Counted from the first letter of the stretch, positions 32,013 to 41,868 are shown. The stretch: 64,000 bases of DNA from Symbiodinium natans (GCA_905221605.1 CAJNDS010002065.1:442501-506500); one strand, 5' to 3'. Program-made: numbers and translations. Notes: a model not told the origin generated them from the sequence alone.

Positions 32013-32157
32013 CTACTTGGAGGTTCAGGGTACTTAGCAACCTGTTGTAAGTGAAGTTATAACCCGCACATAAGCCCCTGAAGTACCCTAGTAGGGCTAT
32101 ACTTGGGTTTATCAGAACTGTTCTAATTGGGTTACTAAGTACCATGAACCTCCAAAG
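32013..32157. mobile_element. MITE-like element, CTACTTGGAGGTTC family, copy 1
   Basis: Begins CTACTTGGAGGTTCAGGGTA and ends with the diverged complement TGGGTTACTAAGTACC ATGAACCTCCAAA. About 145 bases with ends about 30 bases long. A better preserved member lies at 33181-33327. Confidence 0.65.
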
Positions 32158-33060
32158 CAAACCTCTAAATCCTAAACCCAGACTCCAGACCCCAAGCCCT
32201 AAACCCTAAACCGCAAGCCCTAAACCCTAAAACCTTACACCCGCCCCTCTCACCTCTGTTAGGGTAGGCGGGCGCAGTCGAGCGCTCAGCGAGACCAGGG
32301 CAGGATCTGTTGGGTTAGCTAGCTTTGTATTGGGTGGCCTTGGGGTGGGCATGTCTCCACACTGCTGTGATCAGCTGAACAAATGCTACACCTTAAACCC
32401 TAATTGAACCCTAAACCCCAGACCCCAAACCATAGACCCTGAAACCCCCTTAACCCCCCAAAAAAACCCTAAAACCCTAAAACCCCAAAACCCTAACCCC
32501 AAACCCTAAACCCCAAAACCCTAAACCCCAAACCCTAAACCCTAAAACCCGAAAACCCTAAAACCCTAAAACCCTGGTCTACCTACCCCAAAACCCTAAA
32601 CCCTAAACTCTAAACCCTAAACCCTTAAAACCTAAACCCCAAACCCTAAAACCCTTAAACCCTAAAACTCAGGTCCACCTACCCCAACACCCCAAACCCT
32701 AAACCCTAAACCCCAAAGCCCTCAAACCCCAAACCCTAAACCCCAAACCCTAAACCCTAAACCCTAAAACCCTAAAACCCTAAAACCCGAAAACCCTAAA
32801 ACCCTAAAACCCTAAAACCCTAAAACCCTAAAACCCTAAAACCCTAAAACCCTAAAACCCTAAAACCCTGAAACCCTAAAACCCTAAACCACTGTTAGAG
32901 GTTCAGAGGCCCTAAAGCCCTAAACCCTAAAACCCTTAAACCCTTAAACCCTAAAACCCCAAAACCCCAAACCCTAAACCCCAAACCCTAAACCCTAAAC
33001 CCTAAAGCCTAAACCCTAAACCCTATAAACCTTAAACCCTAAACCCTAAACCTTCCTCAG
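32158..33060. repeat. proposed intron, second part: CCCTAAA and CCCTAAAA arrays
   Basis: Unique 32240-32390, then a long stretch where the unit lengthens to CCCTAAAA (32540-32580, 32760-32885) mixed with CCCCAAA and CCCTAAA, ending CTTCCTCAG at the exon border. The eight-base variant is confined to this region. Confidence 0.7.
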
Positions 33061-33129
33061 GTCCACCTGGAGGAGAGCGACTTCGAGAGCAACAGCTGGG
33101 GCTACGAGGCGGCCAAGGCTGATTGCCAG
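33061..33129 (+). CDS. coiled-coil gene model, exon c
   Basis: Strong CCTTCCTCAG acceptor at the end of a CCCTAAA array. The frame (phase 0) reads VHLEESDFESNSWGYEAAKA then DCQ. A GC-type donor after CAG (33130) keeps phase 0 for the next exon at 34803; a GT donor at 33138 (GTTTCGGG) would end in phase 2 instead. A/K/D/E-rich, helix-forming. Confidence 0.5.
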
Positions 33130-33180
33130 GCGCGCAGGTTTCGGGTTTGGGGTTGAGGGTTTAGGGTTTAGGGTTTAGGG

Positions 33181-33327
33181 CTACTTGGAGGTTCGTGGTA
33201 CTTAGTAACCCAATTAGAACAGTACTGATAGCCTGATTATAACCATATTCGGGTACTTGAGGGGCTTATAAGTGGGTTATAACTACACTTATTAATGGGT
33301 TACTAGGTACCCTGAACCTCCAAGTAG
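33181..33327. mobile_element. MITE-like element, CTACTTGGAGGTTC family, copy 2
   Basis: Left end CTACTTGGAGGTTCGTGGTA and right end GGTACCCTGAACCTCCAAGT pair over about 32 bases with few mismatches. 147 bases in all, core AT-rich. It lies inside a TTTAGGG block and is flanked by GGG on both sides. Halves of this family occur at 18885, in each 22.4-24.6 kb unit and near 40800. Confidence 0.75.
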
Positions 33328-34077
33328 GGCTTGGGGTTTAGGGTTTAGGGTCGGTTTGGGGTTTGGGTTTGGGGTTTTGGGTTTGGGGTGCAGGGTTTAG
33401 GGTGCTGGGTTGAGGGTTTAGGGTTTAGGGTTTAGAGTTTAGGGTTTAGGGTTTTGGGTGTTGCACTGGTTGGCTGGACCCAATAATTCAATACCCAATC
33501 GCAACTCACTGCGAGCCAAACCGGACTCGCTGCGCGCTCGACTCCGCCCGCGAACCCCAACGGAGGTGAGAGGCGGGTTGATGGTTTGGGTTCGGGGTTT
33601 AGAGTTTGGGGTTTAGGGTTTGGGGTTTGGGGGTTTTGTGTTTAAGGTATAGGGGCGACCCTTTGAAAGCAGAAGGCTTCAACAGAGGCCTTAGTTCCTT
33701 TTGTGGCTTTTGGAAGTCTCGGGTTGAGGGTGCACAGGCTTAAGATTCAGGGGGGCTGCATTTCCAGGATTTGCTGATTTGGGAAACTTGGTGCTTATTC
33801 GGGTTTAGGGATTCGGGATTGGGGTTTAATTATTTAGAGTCTCAGGAGACCAAATGCACATGAACCTAGGAGAAGAAGTGTAAAGCCTAAGAAACGAAAG
33901 AGCCCAAGCCCCGAAACCCCAACAAGCCCAATGCCGAAATACGCAAAAATGCACAAGAACCCTAAATCCTAGACTGCCCCCAAAAGCCTAGAAATCCCCT
34001 CAACAGCCTAGAGAAATCCCCACTTGCCTGATGATTCATCTGAACCCCGGGCGGACGACTGACGACGTGGCGCACAG
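33328..34077. repeat. TTTAGGG/TTTGGGG blocks and unique DNA
   Basis: Degenerate TTTAGGG at 33335-33470 and 33585-33640, then unique sequence to 34077. No convincing gene, although 34031-34140 has a second open frame starting ATG that competes with the exon below. Confidence 0.5.
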
Positions 34078-34140
34078 CCTCGTTCGACGGAGCGAGGTCA
34101 GGCTTGCACGCCAGACGCAGCGGACAAAGAGCTGGAGGAG
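34078..34140 (+). CDS. candidate exon before a repeat-only intron
   Basis: GCGCACAG acceptor, 21 codons (PRSTERGQACTPDAADKELE...) ending GAG|GTTTAGGG in phase 0. The following 64 bases (34141-34204) are only TTTAGGG-type units ending TTTAGAG, then the exon at 34205 continues in phase. It lies within the interval I treat as an intron of the coiled-coil model, so the two readings conflict unless this is a nested or separate gene. Confidence 0.35.
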
Positions 34141-34204
34141 GTTTAGGGTTTGGGGTTTAGGGTTAAGGGTTAAGGGTTTAGGGTTTAGGGTTTAGGGTTT
34201 AGAG

Positions 34205-34318
34205 ACCATGCTGACGGGAGACCACGACGCAGCCCTCAAGGAGCTGACGACCCTTCCAAGCCGCCGACGGAGATCCGGAGATTGGCAGGAACCTGAATCA
34301 AGGCACAAGAGAGCCTAA
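34205..34318 (+). CDS. candidate terminal exon after a repeat-only intron
   Basis: Begins after TTTAGAG; the frame TMLTGDHDAALKELTTLPSR continues to a Glu/Arg/Lys-rich end and TAA (34316-34318). Joined in phase to 34078-34140, the junction reads KELEE-TMLTGDHDAALKEL, a smooth helical stretch. Confidence 0.38.
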   Translation, partial: TMLTGDHDAALKELTTLPSRRRRSGDWQEPESRHKRA

Positions 34319-34802
34319 AAGGCCCCAAACCCAAGCCCTTAAAATAAACCTTTCAAGCCCTCATGAATTTTGCGGCTGCGAGGTGGGCGCTTTGGGGTTT
34401 CGGGTCTAGGGCCTTTGGGGCGTTTCTCACAAGCATGGGAGGGTTCAGAGTTTTGAGTTTGTGGTTGGGGGGGGTTCGTATAATAAGGATCATCGTCTTA
34501 CCCCTCTAAACCCGAAACCCTAAACATCCTCAAAACACCCGAAGCCCCATTACCCAAAACCCTAACCCCGTTTTTGCAGAACCCTAAACCCTAAACACTC
34601 TACACACCAAACCCTAACCCTTGCCCCAAATACCCCGAGCCCTCAGCACCCTACACCTTAAACCCTAAGCCCTAACCCTAAACCCTAAACCCTAAACCCT
34701 AAACCCCTAACCCCTAAACCTTAAACCCTAAACCCTAAACCCTAAACCCCTAACCCCTAAACCCTAAACCCTAAACCCTAAATGCCCCAAACCCCTTGGC
34801 AG
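34319..34802. repeat. unique spacer then CCCTAAA array
   Basis: Unique 34319-34560 without a gene call, CCCTAAA-type arrays 34560-34780 with CCCCTAA variants, ending in CCCTTGGCAG at the exon border. Confidence 0.6.
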
Positions 34803-34850
34803 AACCAACTGCGCGAGTGGCAGAACAACCTCTCTGAAGCCAAGGCCCAG
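34803..34850 (+). CDS. coiled-coil gene model, exon d
   Basis: 48 bases, phase 0 at both ends: CTTGGCAG | NQLREWQNNLSEAKAQ | GTTTTCGG. Heptad-like spacing of hydrophobics continues from exon c (YEAAKADCQ) and into exon e (QAATIRAETAK). The best single exon in the window by border quality. Confidence 0.52.
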
Positions 34851-35648
34851 GTTTTCGGTTTTTGGGGGCATCGGGTTAGGGATTTGGGTTGGGGTTTAGG
34901 GTTTAGGGTTTAGGGTTCAGGGTTCAGGGTTCAGGGTTCAGGGTTTAGGGTTTAGGGTTTAGGGTTTAGGCTTTAGGCTTTAGGCTTTAGGCTTTCGGCT
35001 TTCGGCTTTAGGGTTTAGGGTTTAGGGTTTACGGTTTACGGTTTCGGGTTCAGGGAGCAGGGAGCAGGGGCCTCAGGGTTTGGGATGGATTAGCGTTTAA
35101 GGTTTAGGGTTCAGGGTTTCGGGTTTGGGATTAAAAGGGGGCCTGAAATTTACCTGAACCCTGGCTTAGGGTCTGGTGGGTCTAGGGGGTTTAGGGTTTA
35201 GGGTTTAAGGGGATTTTGCCCCTAAACGCCTGAACCCTATGCCCGGAGTGGATGAGGGTTCCGTGGCTTTGAGACTTGGCCGCCAAGTGGTTCTTTGGAG
35301 CTAGCCCTAAGGCCTGAGCCCTCAAACCTAAACCCCAACCCTACTATTGGGTTCGGCCCAGCTGTTTTAGCAGTCCATCGAGATACAGCAGAGCAGAGTC
35401 GGTCATCTCAAGTAGACGATGTTCCCCCTGCATGGGCGGCCTCGAGCCACGTCCGCGAGGGCGTGAACCTGAGACCCTCCGGCCGCGCTTAGGGTTTAGG
35501 GTTTAGGGTTTAGGGTTTAGGGTTTAGGGTTTAGGGTTTAGGGTTTAGGGTTTAGGGTTTAGGGTTTAGGGTTTAGGGTTTAGGGTTTAGGGTTGACGCA
35601 GCACTCCCAGGGGCCACCTGGCCCCACCCACGGTTGCTTTTTTCAGAA
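34851..35648. repeat. TTTAGGG arrays and an island
   Basis: TTTAGGG variants 34880-35060 (with TTCAGGG and CTTTAGG blocks), unique 35060-35180, and a pure TTTAGGG array at 35489-35595. The island 35340-35490 carries an open + frame (VHRDTAEQSRSSQVDDV, stop within 35490-35492) that might be a terminal exon; its borders are unclear. Confidence 0.55.
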
Positions 35649-35756
35649 CCCTAAGGATCCATGTACCTATATGGTATATACTTGGGCCCTAAAGCTACTA
35701 TATAGGAACCCCTTTAAGGCCCAAGTATATACTATACAGGCACATGGATCCTTTGG
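35649..35756. mobile_element. MITE-like hairpin, GGATCCATGTACC
   Basis: Arms of about 38 bases, GGATCCATGTACCTATATGG on the left and the complement ending CACATGGATCC on the right, around a 30-base loop. The arms differ at only a few positions. No second copy seen here. Confidence 0.7.
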
Positions 35757-36932
35757 GGAACATGGCGGGGTCGTACGGGAGCAGGGAGACGTGGCCAACT
35801 TGCGCCTTCTCCTTCGTGCGTGAGATGGATGTCGCCACCCTTGAGGTGACAGCAGGGTTCCGCCGTGGCTTGCTACACCCTCAACCCTAGACCCTAGACC
35901 CTAAACCCTAAACCCTAAACCCTAAACCCTATACTCTAAACCCTAAACCCTAATCCCTTATCCCCGAACACAAAACCCTTAAACCCCGAACCATGACAAC
36001 GTGACAACGTGACAACGGCCCTATGCTAAAACACCCTAAACACAAACTTCCTAGACCAACAAAACCCTCAAATCCTAAACTGTTAGAGTTTAGGGCTTCG
36101 GGTTTACAGCCTAGGGTTTGGGCTTGCGGTTTGAGATTGAGGGTATTTAGGCGTTAGGGAGGCTTGATTTAGGGTTTAGGGCTTGCGGTTTGGAATTGGG
36201 GGGGGGGGGGGGGGGTGGGTTCAGGGGTTAGGGGGGGGCGAATCAGGGTATAATTAGGGTTAGGGCTGGTGAAGGGCTTCTATAGGGACGAGCTCAGAAT
36301 TGCGCGGTCTAAGAATTTAGGGCTTGGGGGGGTTTTGCTGCTCAACCGAAGCCCTGAAGAACAGAAGCCCTCTAGAGAGCTCGTTGGTGCGCTGGGCTGA
36401 GGGCGCATCCCATGGACTGCCGTGCTTAGGGTTGTCGGGGAGACTGAAGGTGGAGGGTTGAGAGTTTTAGGGTCCAGGGTTTTTGGAGAAGTAGGGTTTA
36501 GGGTTTCGAGTTTAGGGTCCAGGGTTTTAGGAGAAGTATGGTTTAGGGTTTAGGAGAATTAGGGTTTAGGAGAATTAGGGTTGAGGACGGAGGGTTGCGC
36601 GACAACTCGTGAGCTCAGAGCCTGGTGCACATGGAGTCGGAGCCCCGGTTCTGCTTACGCTTTCGTGTTTTTAGGGTTTTAGGGTTTTAGGATGTGGGGT
36701 TTAGGGCGAGCCGGGTGCCCGCAGGGCTGCACCTGCTGACCTCACGAAGGTTGCGCCTGTCGAAGTCTTCAGCTGGGGTTGGGGCTAGGGTTCAGGGTGA
36801 ATTGTTACAGTATATATATATATATATGTATATACGTATATTACTTGAAAATATTTGTTTGCCCTAAACCTTAAACCCTAAACCCTACACCCTAAACCCT
36901 GCTTCCGAGCCTCCCCACAAAAGCGCCCAAAG
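35757..36932. repeat. arrays, unique islands and an AT patch
   Basis: CCCTAAA at 35885-35955, scattered TTTAGGG-like motifs 36070-36600, G run at 36197-36216, TA repeat at 36813-36842, CCCTAAA at 36862-36900 ahead of exon e. No firm gene. Confidence 0.55.
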
Positions 36933-37008
36933 CAGGCGGCCACGATCCGCGCCGAGACCGCGAAGGCGGAGATGTCGAAGATGAAGGAGTCGTACCTCAA
37001 GGCCCCGG
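36933..37008 (+). CDS. coiled-coil gene model, exon e
   Basis: CGCCCAAAG acceptor, phase 0, frame QAATIRAETAKAEMSKMKES then YLKAP. A donor at GTTGGGTG leaves phase 1, matching exon f at 37732; a GC donor after AAG (37001) is the alternative. Ala/Lys/Glu/Met-rich coiled coil. Confidence 0.5.
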
Positions 37009-37731
37009 GTTGGGTGTGAGGGGTTTGGGGTTTAGGGTTTAGGGTTTAGGGTTCAGGGTTTGGGGTTTAGGGTTTAGGGTTTAGGGTTTAGGGTTCAGGG
37101 TTTAGGGAGTTTCGGGGTCTTGGTAGGCCATGGGTATCCGTTTGCCCTTTTTGGGGACTTTGGGGGCTTTTTTAGAAAAAAGTAAGTAAAAGAAGGGTGC
37201 CCTTAGGCCGGAGGGTCAGAGAAGGCTTGAAGTTTTTTTTTTGCGAAGTTTTTTAGATACTAAGAATACCTGTAGGATTTCTGGTTTAGGGTTTGCAAGT
37301 TTCGGGCTTAGATTTCGGCTTTATAAGCTTAGGGTTCGGAGTTTAGGGACTAGGGTTCATGAGCTGAGGCTGAGGGTTTTGCCCAGCCATAACGGTAGTC
37401 ATAACTCAATCTCAAGACCTCTCAATCCCCTAAGAAGTGTGGTTGTACTGAGGTGATTCTTAGGGTAGCCACATGGTCCCTTGATATGGGCCCCTGAAAA
37501 GGCGACCCCTTATGTACGCCTTATATGCCCTGTACAACCCGAGTGCCCATACCTCAGAACCCTTTCAAGGAGGCAGAAGACCATTTTAAGGGCCCAATTT
37601 CTACCCTTAGAGTGATGCGTCAGTTAGACATGGGCTGGGCACCCCCTTTTTCTGGGGGGTCGGGATGGGGAGATATATAGGATCAAAGAAAGAGGTCTGG
37701 GGTTTAGAGCTGAGCGGCCATGGGTTTTCAG
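37009..37731. repeat. proposed intron between exons e and f
   Basis: TTTAGGG block 37020-37110, then unique sequence with no array on the right side. A frame opening at ATG 37665 runs in phase into exon f, so an alternative first exon starting there is possible. Confidence 0.45.
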
Positions 37732-37872
37732 ATTTCATGGCGTCGGAGTTCGGGGATCCGCTCCGGTCCGACATGGTTGGTGATCTTCCAAAAACGCCCC
37801 CTACGCAGTCGTGGTCGCTTCCCCTTCAACCAACCGCCAAAAACCCTCAACTCCAGTCCCAAAACCTACCCG
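37732..37872 (+). CDS. coiled-coil gene model, exon f
   Basis: GGTTTTCAG acceptor; frame FMASEFGDPLRSDMVGDLPK, then a Pro/Gln-rich segment (PTQSWSLPLQPTAKN), ending in phase 1 at GTTTAGGG (37873). No stop. It is the last exon I can place in phase; the downstream continuation is not found. Confidence 0.48.
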
Positions 37873-38259
37873 GTTTAGGGTCTAGGTTTAGGGTTTAGGC
37901 GTTTAGGGTTTAGGGTTTGGGGTTTAGGGTTTAGGGTGAAGCCCTTGATTCCCACACATCTGACCCCTGAAGCGCTCAGAAGCCCTGCACCCTAAAGCAT
38001 ATTTACAGATTTTGCTAGGTTGGCCTCCCTGAACGCCAAACCCAAAAAAGGTTTAGGGTTTAGGGTTTAGGGTTAACCCTCTCTAGAATCCTGAACCAAC
38101 ACCCTAGAACCCTGAATGAAGTCCTAGACCCAAAATCCTAAACCCTTAACCCTCAACCCTCAGCCCTAAACCCTAAACCCTAAATCCTAAACCTTAATCC
38201 CTAAACCCTAAACCCTACCTAAACCCTAAACCGTAAATCCTAAACCCCCCCTCCTGGAG
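37873..38259. repeat. TTTAGGG then CCCTAAA blocks
   Basis: TTTAGGG variants 37873-37940 and 38050-38075; CCCTAAA variants 38150-38250; unique piece 37940-38045. The order TTTAGGG to CCCTAAA is again that expected of a proposed intron. Confidence 0.6.
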
Positions 38260-38328
38260 GAGATCTCCCAGCTCCGGCAGCAGCTAAGCTTCAAGTTGCT
38301 GGCAGCTGAGCAGCTGGGCCTTGTGAGG
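38260..38328 (+). CDS. candidate exon, Leu/Gln-rich helix
   Basis: CTCCTGGAG acceptor-like, frame EISQLRQQLSFKLLAAEQLG, donor either GTGAGG (38323) or GTTTAGGG (38329). It resembles the coiled-coil model in style, but its start phase does not fit exon f. Confidence 0.38.
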
Positions 38329-39631
38329 GTTTAGGGTTTAGGGTTTGGGGTTTAGGGTTTAGGGTTTAGGGTTTGGGGTTTGGGGTTTGGGGTTTGGGGC
38401 TTGGGGTTTGGGGTCCAGGGTTTGGGGTTGCGGTCGGACTGGCGTCGTTCGATCAGTGAAGCAGGGCGTTGCCTACCGGGGTGACACAAACAAACTACGC
38501 ATCGCGGCTCAGCATAAGAATGATCTCTCAGGGTTTGGGGTTTAGGGTGTCGGGTTTAGGGTTTAGGGTTTAGGGTTTGAGGTTTGCGGTTTAGGGTTTG
38601 AGGTTTGAAGTTTGGGGCTTGGGGTTTGGGGTTTAAGGTTTGGGGTTTAGGGTTTGGGGTTTAGGGTTTAGGGTTTCGGATTGCCACCCGAAGCCCCAAT
38701 GCAGGCCTTCCTTGCTCTAGATTTCTGACCTTTCTGGGGTTTAGGGTTTAGGGTTTAGGGTTTAGGGTGAAGAAAAGGGTGGTGCGACTCCTCTGGGCCC
38801 TCAAATCACCCTACCACCCTAAAACCTAGAGCCCTCGAACTCTCAACCCCTCCACACCGAGAACCCTAAGACCCTAAGACCCTAAACCCTGAAACCCATG
38901 TTCCTAGGTTTTGGGGAGTTAGTACAACCTAAACCCCAAACCCTAAGCCCCGAAACCGAGAGCCCTAAACCGTGGGGGGGCTCAGTCTTTTTGGTTGGGT
39001 TTAGGGTTTAGGGTTTAGGGTTTAGGGTTTAGGGTTTAGGGTTTAGGGTTTAGGGTTTAGGGTTTAGGGTTTAGGGTTTAGGGTTTAGGGTTTAGGGTTT
39101 AGGGTTTAGGGTTTAGGGGTGAGGGTTTAGGGGTTAGGGTTTAGGGTTTAGGGTTTAGGGTTTAGGGTTTAGGGTTTAGGGTTTAGGGTTTAGGGTTTAG
39201 GGTTTAGGGTTTAGGGTTTAGGGTTTAGGGTTTAGGGTTTAGGGTTTAGGGTTTAGGGTTTCAAAATATGGATTATGGCTTTAGGGCTTTCAGGCGGAAG
39301 GGTTGGAGGAGAGGAAAGCAGGGTGTAGGGGTGGGGGCGGGGCAAGTCAAGCATGGGGTGCAACCTAAACCCTAACACCCTGTAAAACCCTAAACCGGAA
39401 TTACATGCTAAACCCTCTTAAAACCCTAAACCCTAAACCCTAAACCTAACCCTAAACCCTAAACCCTAAACCCTAAACCCTAAACCCTAAACCCTAAACC
39501 CTAAACCCTAAACCCTAAACCCTAAACCCTAAACCCTAAACCCTAAACCCCTAACCCTAAACCCTAAACCCTAAACCCTAAACCCTAACTATCCCGAAGC
39601 CCTCAACCCCAAACCGATCGTTGTCATTTAG
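38329..39631. repeat. TTTAGGG/TTTGGGG blocks and long arrays
   Basis: TTTAGGG-TTTGGGG mixture 38329-38420 and 38520-38670. The longest TTTAGGG array in this part covers 38997-39262 (about 37 units). A CCCTAAA array follows at 39418-39590. Unique islands at 38425-38520 and 38770-38990 show no firm frame. Confidence 0.75.
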
Positions 39632-39743
39632 AGCCCGGGTCATGCCCAGGAATGGAGAGGAGTTCGTGCCAGACGCTGTTTCCCACATGACAAGCGAACA
39701 GGCGCTAGGGGTCGAACACGCGCAGGTTCTGAGTACGGAGTGA
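39632..39743 (+). CDS. candidate terminal exon, 36 codons plus stop
   Basis: TTGTCATTTAG acceptor, open frame ARVMPRNGEEFVPDAVSHMT then SEQALGVEHAQVLSTE, stop TGA 39741-39743. A CAG|GTTCTG donor at 39726 is an alternative end. Convincing protein texture; family unknown. Long - strand frames at 39705-40017 lie downstream and are unsupported. Confidence 0.45.
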
Positions 39744-40453
39744 GGGAATGCGGCACCCGATAGAATCCCTCAAAGGGGGGGGGATATAAGTAAGGTGCCT
39801 AATTCCCACGTTCTTGTTGTTTTCCTGGCTTTTGGATGTAGGCTCGGCCCTTAACTCTCCTGCCTTGATTTCGGAGGGGGCTTGTGCAAGGGACTCCTCT
39901 CTTGGACTCTGACGCCCCAAACCCTCGCTCCTTATCCCGATTTCTCCCACATTTTCGAACATTAAGCAAGGGTATCATGACGGTACGAAGTTTTGGATAG
40001 CCTGTATTATCCACCATTCCTGTGGGGTTATTTACGTGGGGAGAATATAGGAATAGCTGCTATTGATGGTCACTCAGGCTCCTGTATGAGTTCTAGGGCA
40101 GAAGGCTGACATCTTCCACGTAGTGTTCTTATTCATTTGGTGGTCCAGTGGTACCCCCCCCCTTTTTGCTTTAAACCCTAAACCCTACACCCTAAACCCT
40201 TTTGTTTCATTCTTACTACTATTATTTTCTTATTATCATTATTATTATTATGCTTATTATTATTATTATTCTGTTCTTTTTTTTTGGGGGGGGGGGGGGC
40301 TTGGTTGGGGGCTCCTTTATTGTAAGATTTTCCAAAGGGTACCCGACAGGACGGTGAGGGGGCAAAAAGGGTACTTCGTGAGTTCATGCCCAGGTTTCTA
40401 GGGTTTAGGGTTTAGGGTTTAGGGTTTAGGGTTAAGGGTTTAGGTATTCAAAG
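39744..40453. other. unique DNA with simple repeats
   Basis: Mostly unique sequence, with a TTATTATTATT run (40215-40275), T and G runs at 40276-40300, and a short TTTAGGG block at 40398-40440. No gene supported. Confidence 0.45.
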
Positions 40454-40525
40454 CGGTTGGAGTTTACCGAGAGGCTTACCGACCTCCCTCTCCGCAGCTA
40501 CTTGGGGGTTCATGTGTATAACCCT
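40454..40525 (+). CDS. candidate exon
   Basis: TATTCAAAG acceptor, 24 open codons (RLEFTERLTDLPLRSYLGVH...) ending in phase 0 at GTTTAGGG, the first unit of a pure TTTAGGG array (40526-40595). Confidence 0.38.
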
Positions 40526-40593
40526 GTTTAGGGTTTAGGGTTTAGGGTTTAGGGTTTAGGGTTTAGGGTTTAGGGTTTAGGGTTTAGGGTTTA

Positions 40594-40690
40594 GGGATGT
40601 TCCCCCTCATACTAACAGTCCTTAATGGGGATTATGAGAGGGGGTTCTATCATCCTGATTACAGACTGTTAGCAGAAGGGGGGACATCCC
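40594..40690. mobile_element. MITE-like element, GGGATGTTCCCC family, copy 1
   Basis: Ends GGGATGTTCCCCCTCATACT and GGGGGGACATCCC; inner arms TAACAGTCCTTAATGGGGAT and GACTGTTAGC also pair. About 97 bases. Related copies at 51089-51185 and 57237-57330, plus a half at 26972-27010. Confidence 0.75.
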
Positions 40691-41047
40691 AACTTACTAG
40701 AACTCGACTTATAAGCCCCCTAAGTCCCTTAAGTGGGTTACAGGTAGACGTATAGTTGGCATGACAACCCTGAAGCCCTAAACCCTAAACCTTGTAATTG
40801 GGCCTATAAGTACCCATGAACCTCCTAGTAGGGAAGCCGTGGACCTTAATCCCTCCTAACGCCTACCCTAACCCTAAACCCTACACCCTACACCCTAAAC
40901 CCTAAACCCTAAACCGTAAACCCTGAGCCCTTAAACCCGAAACCCTAAACCCTAAACCCTAAACCCTAAACCCTAAACCCTAAACCCTAAACCCTAAACC
41001 CTAAACCCTAAACCCTAAACCCTAAATTTAAGAGCCTCCGGCTCAAG
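40691..41047. repeat. degenerate MITE pieces and CCCTAAA array
   Basis: 40700-40840 has fragments like the CTACTTGG family (AAGTACCCATGAACCTCCTAGTAGGG near 40810). A CCCTAAA array covers 40865-41025, followed by AAATTTAAGAGCCTCCGGCT, the left flank also found at 45934 and 58555. Confidence 0.6.
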
Positions 41048-41157
41048 CCGCCGACCCNNNNNNNNNNNNNNNNNNNNNNNNNNNNNNNNNNNNNNNNNNN
41101 NNNNNNNNNNNNNNNNNNNNNNNNNNNNNNNNNNNNNNNNNNNNNNNNNNNNNNNNN
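41048..41157. other. start of a G-tract element, then a 100-N assembly gap
   Basis: CCGCCGACCC (41048-41057) is the terminal repeat of the G-tract element seen complete at 45957 and 58580; exactly 100 N follow (41058-41157). The assembly most likely failed in the poly-G core of a third copy. Real gap size is unknown. Confidence 0.8.
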
Positions 41158-41790
41158 ACCCTAAACCCTAAACCCTAAACCCTAAACCCCAAACCCCAAA
41201 CCCCAAACCCAACGAATTTGGGCAAGTCAGAAGAGCCCCTAAACCCCTAAACCCCTAAACCCCTAAACCCCAAACCCCAAACCCCAAACCCTAAACCCGC
41301 AAACCCCTAACCCCAAACCCCAAACCCTAAACCCTAAACCCCGAACCCGAAGAGCCCCTGGTTTGGAGCGGGGGACCATGAGTCGGCTGAGACCTCTGGC
41401 GGTCCGATCTCGGCCCTGTGGGCTTAGCCCTAATGCCGATGGTTGAGGGAGGGTTTAGGGTTTAGGGTTTGGGGTTTAGGGTTTGGGGTTTAGGGTTTAG
41501 GGTTTAGGGCTAGCCCTTAAACACTCAAACCCTCGAACTCTTAGCCCCGAGTCCTTAAACCATCTACCCCCTAAAGTCCAAGCCTGTTGGGAGTCTTTGG
41601 CTGCAGCTCCTCAGTTCGCTTGTGGGTTTAGGGGTTTAGGGGTTTAGGGTTTCGGGTTTAGGGTTTAGGGTTTAGGGTGCCTGGAGACTGAGGTGTTGGG
41701 GTTCAGGGTAGAGGAAAAACTCCGTTTAGGGTTTGGTTTAGGGGCGTAGGGGTCTATGGTTTCAGGACTCCGGGTTTAGGTGGTTCAAAG
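41158..41790. repeat. CCCTAAA/CCCCAAA and TTTAGGG blocks
   Basis: CCCTAAA/CCCCTAAA/CCCCAAA 41158-41345, an island 41349-41450 with a weak frame (SPWFGAGDHESAETSGG), TTTAGGG 41453-41510 and 41625-41680. No firm gene. Confidence 0.6.
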
Positions 41791-41868
41791 GAGGAGGGAA
41801 CGCCAAAATCTCAACCATCTTTAGGTAGTACTACCCGCAAGCAGGACGACGGGGTGGTAGTGACCTAA
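41791..41868 (+). CDS. candidate terminal exon
   Basis: GGTTCAAAG acceptor, 25 codons (EEGTPKSQPSLGSTTRKQDD...) and TAA at 41866-41868. Small, hydrophilic, not recognised. Confidence 0.35.
   Translation, partial: EEGTPKSQPSLGSTTRKQDDGVVVT

Noticed and set aside
41030-41057. GGCTCAAG as a relict spliced-leader tail
   Set aside because: Only GGCTCAAG matches the end of the dinoflagellate spliced leader; the preceding CCTCC differs, and all three occurrences are the shared flank of the G-tract element.
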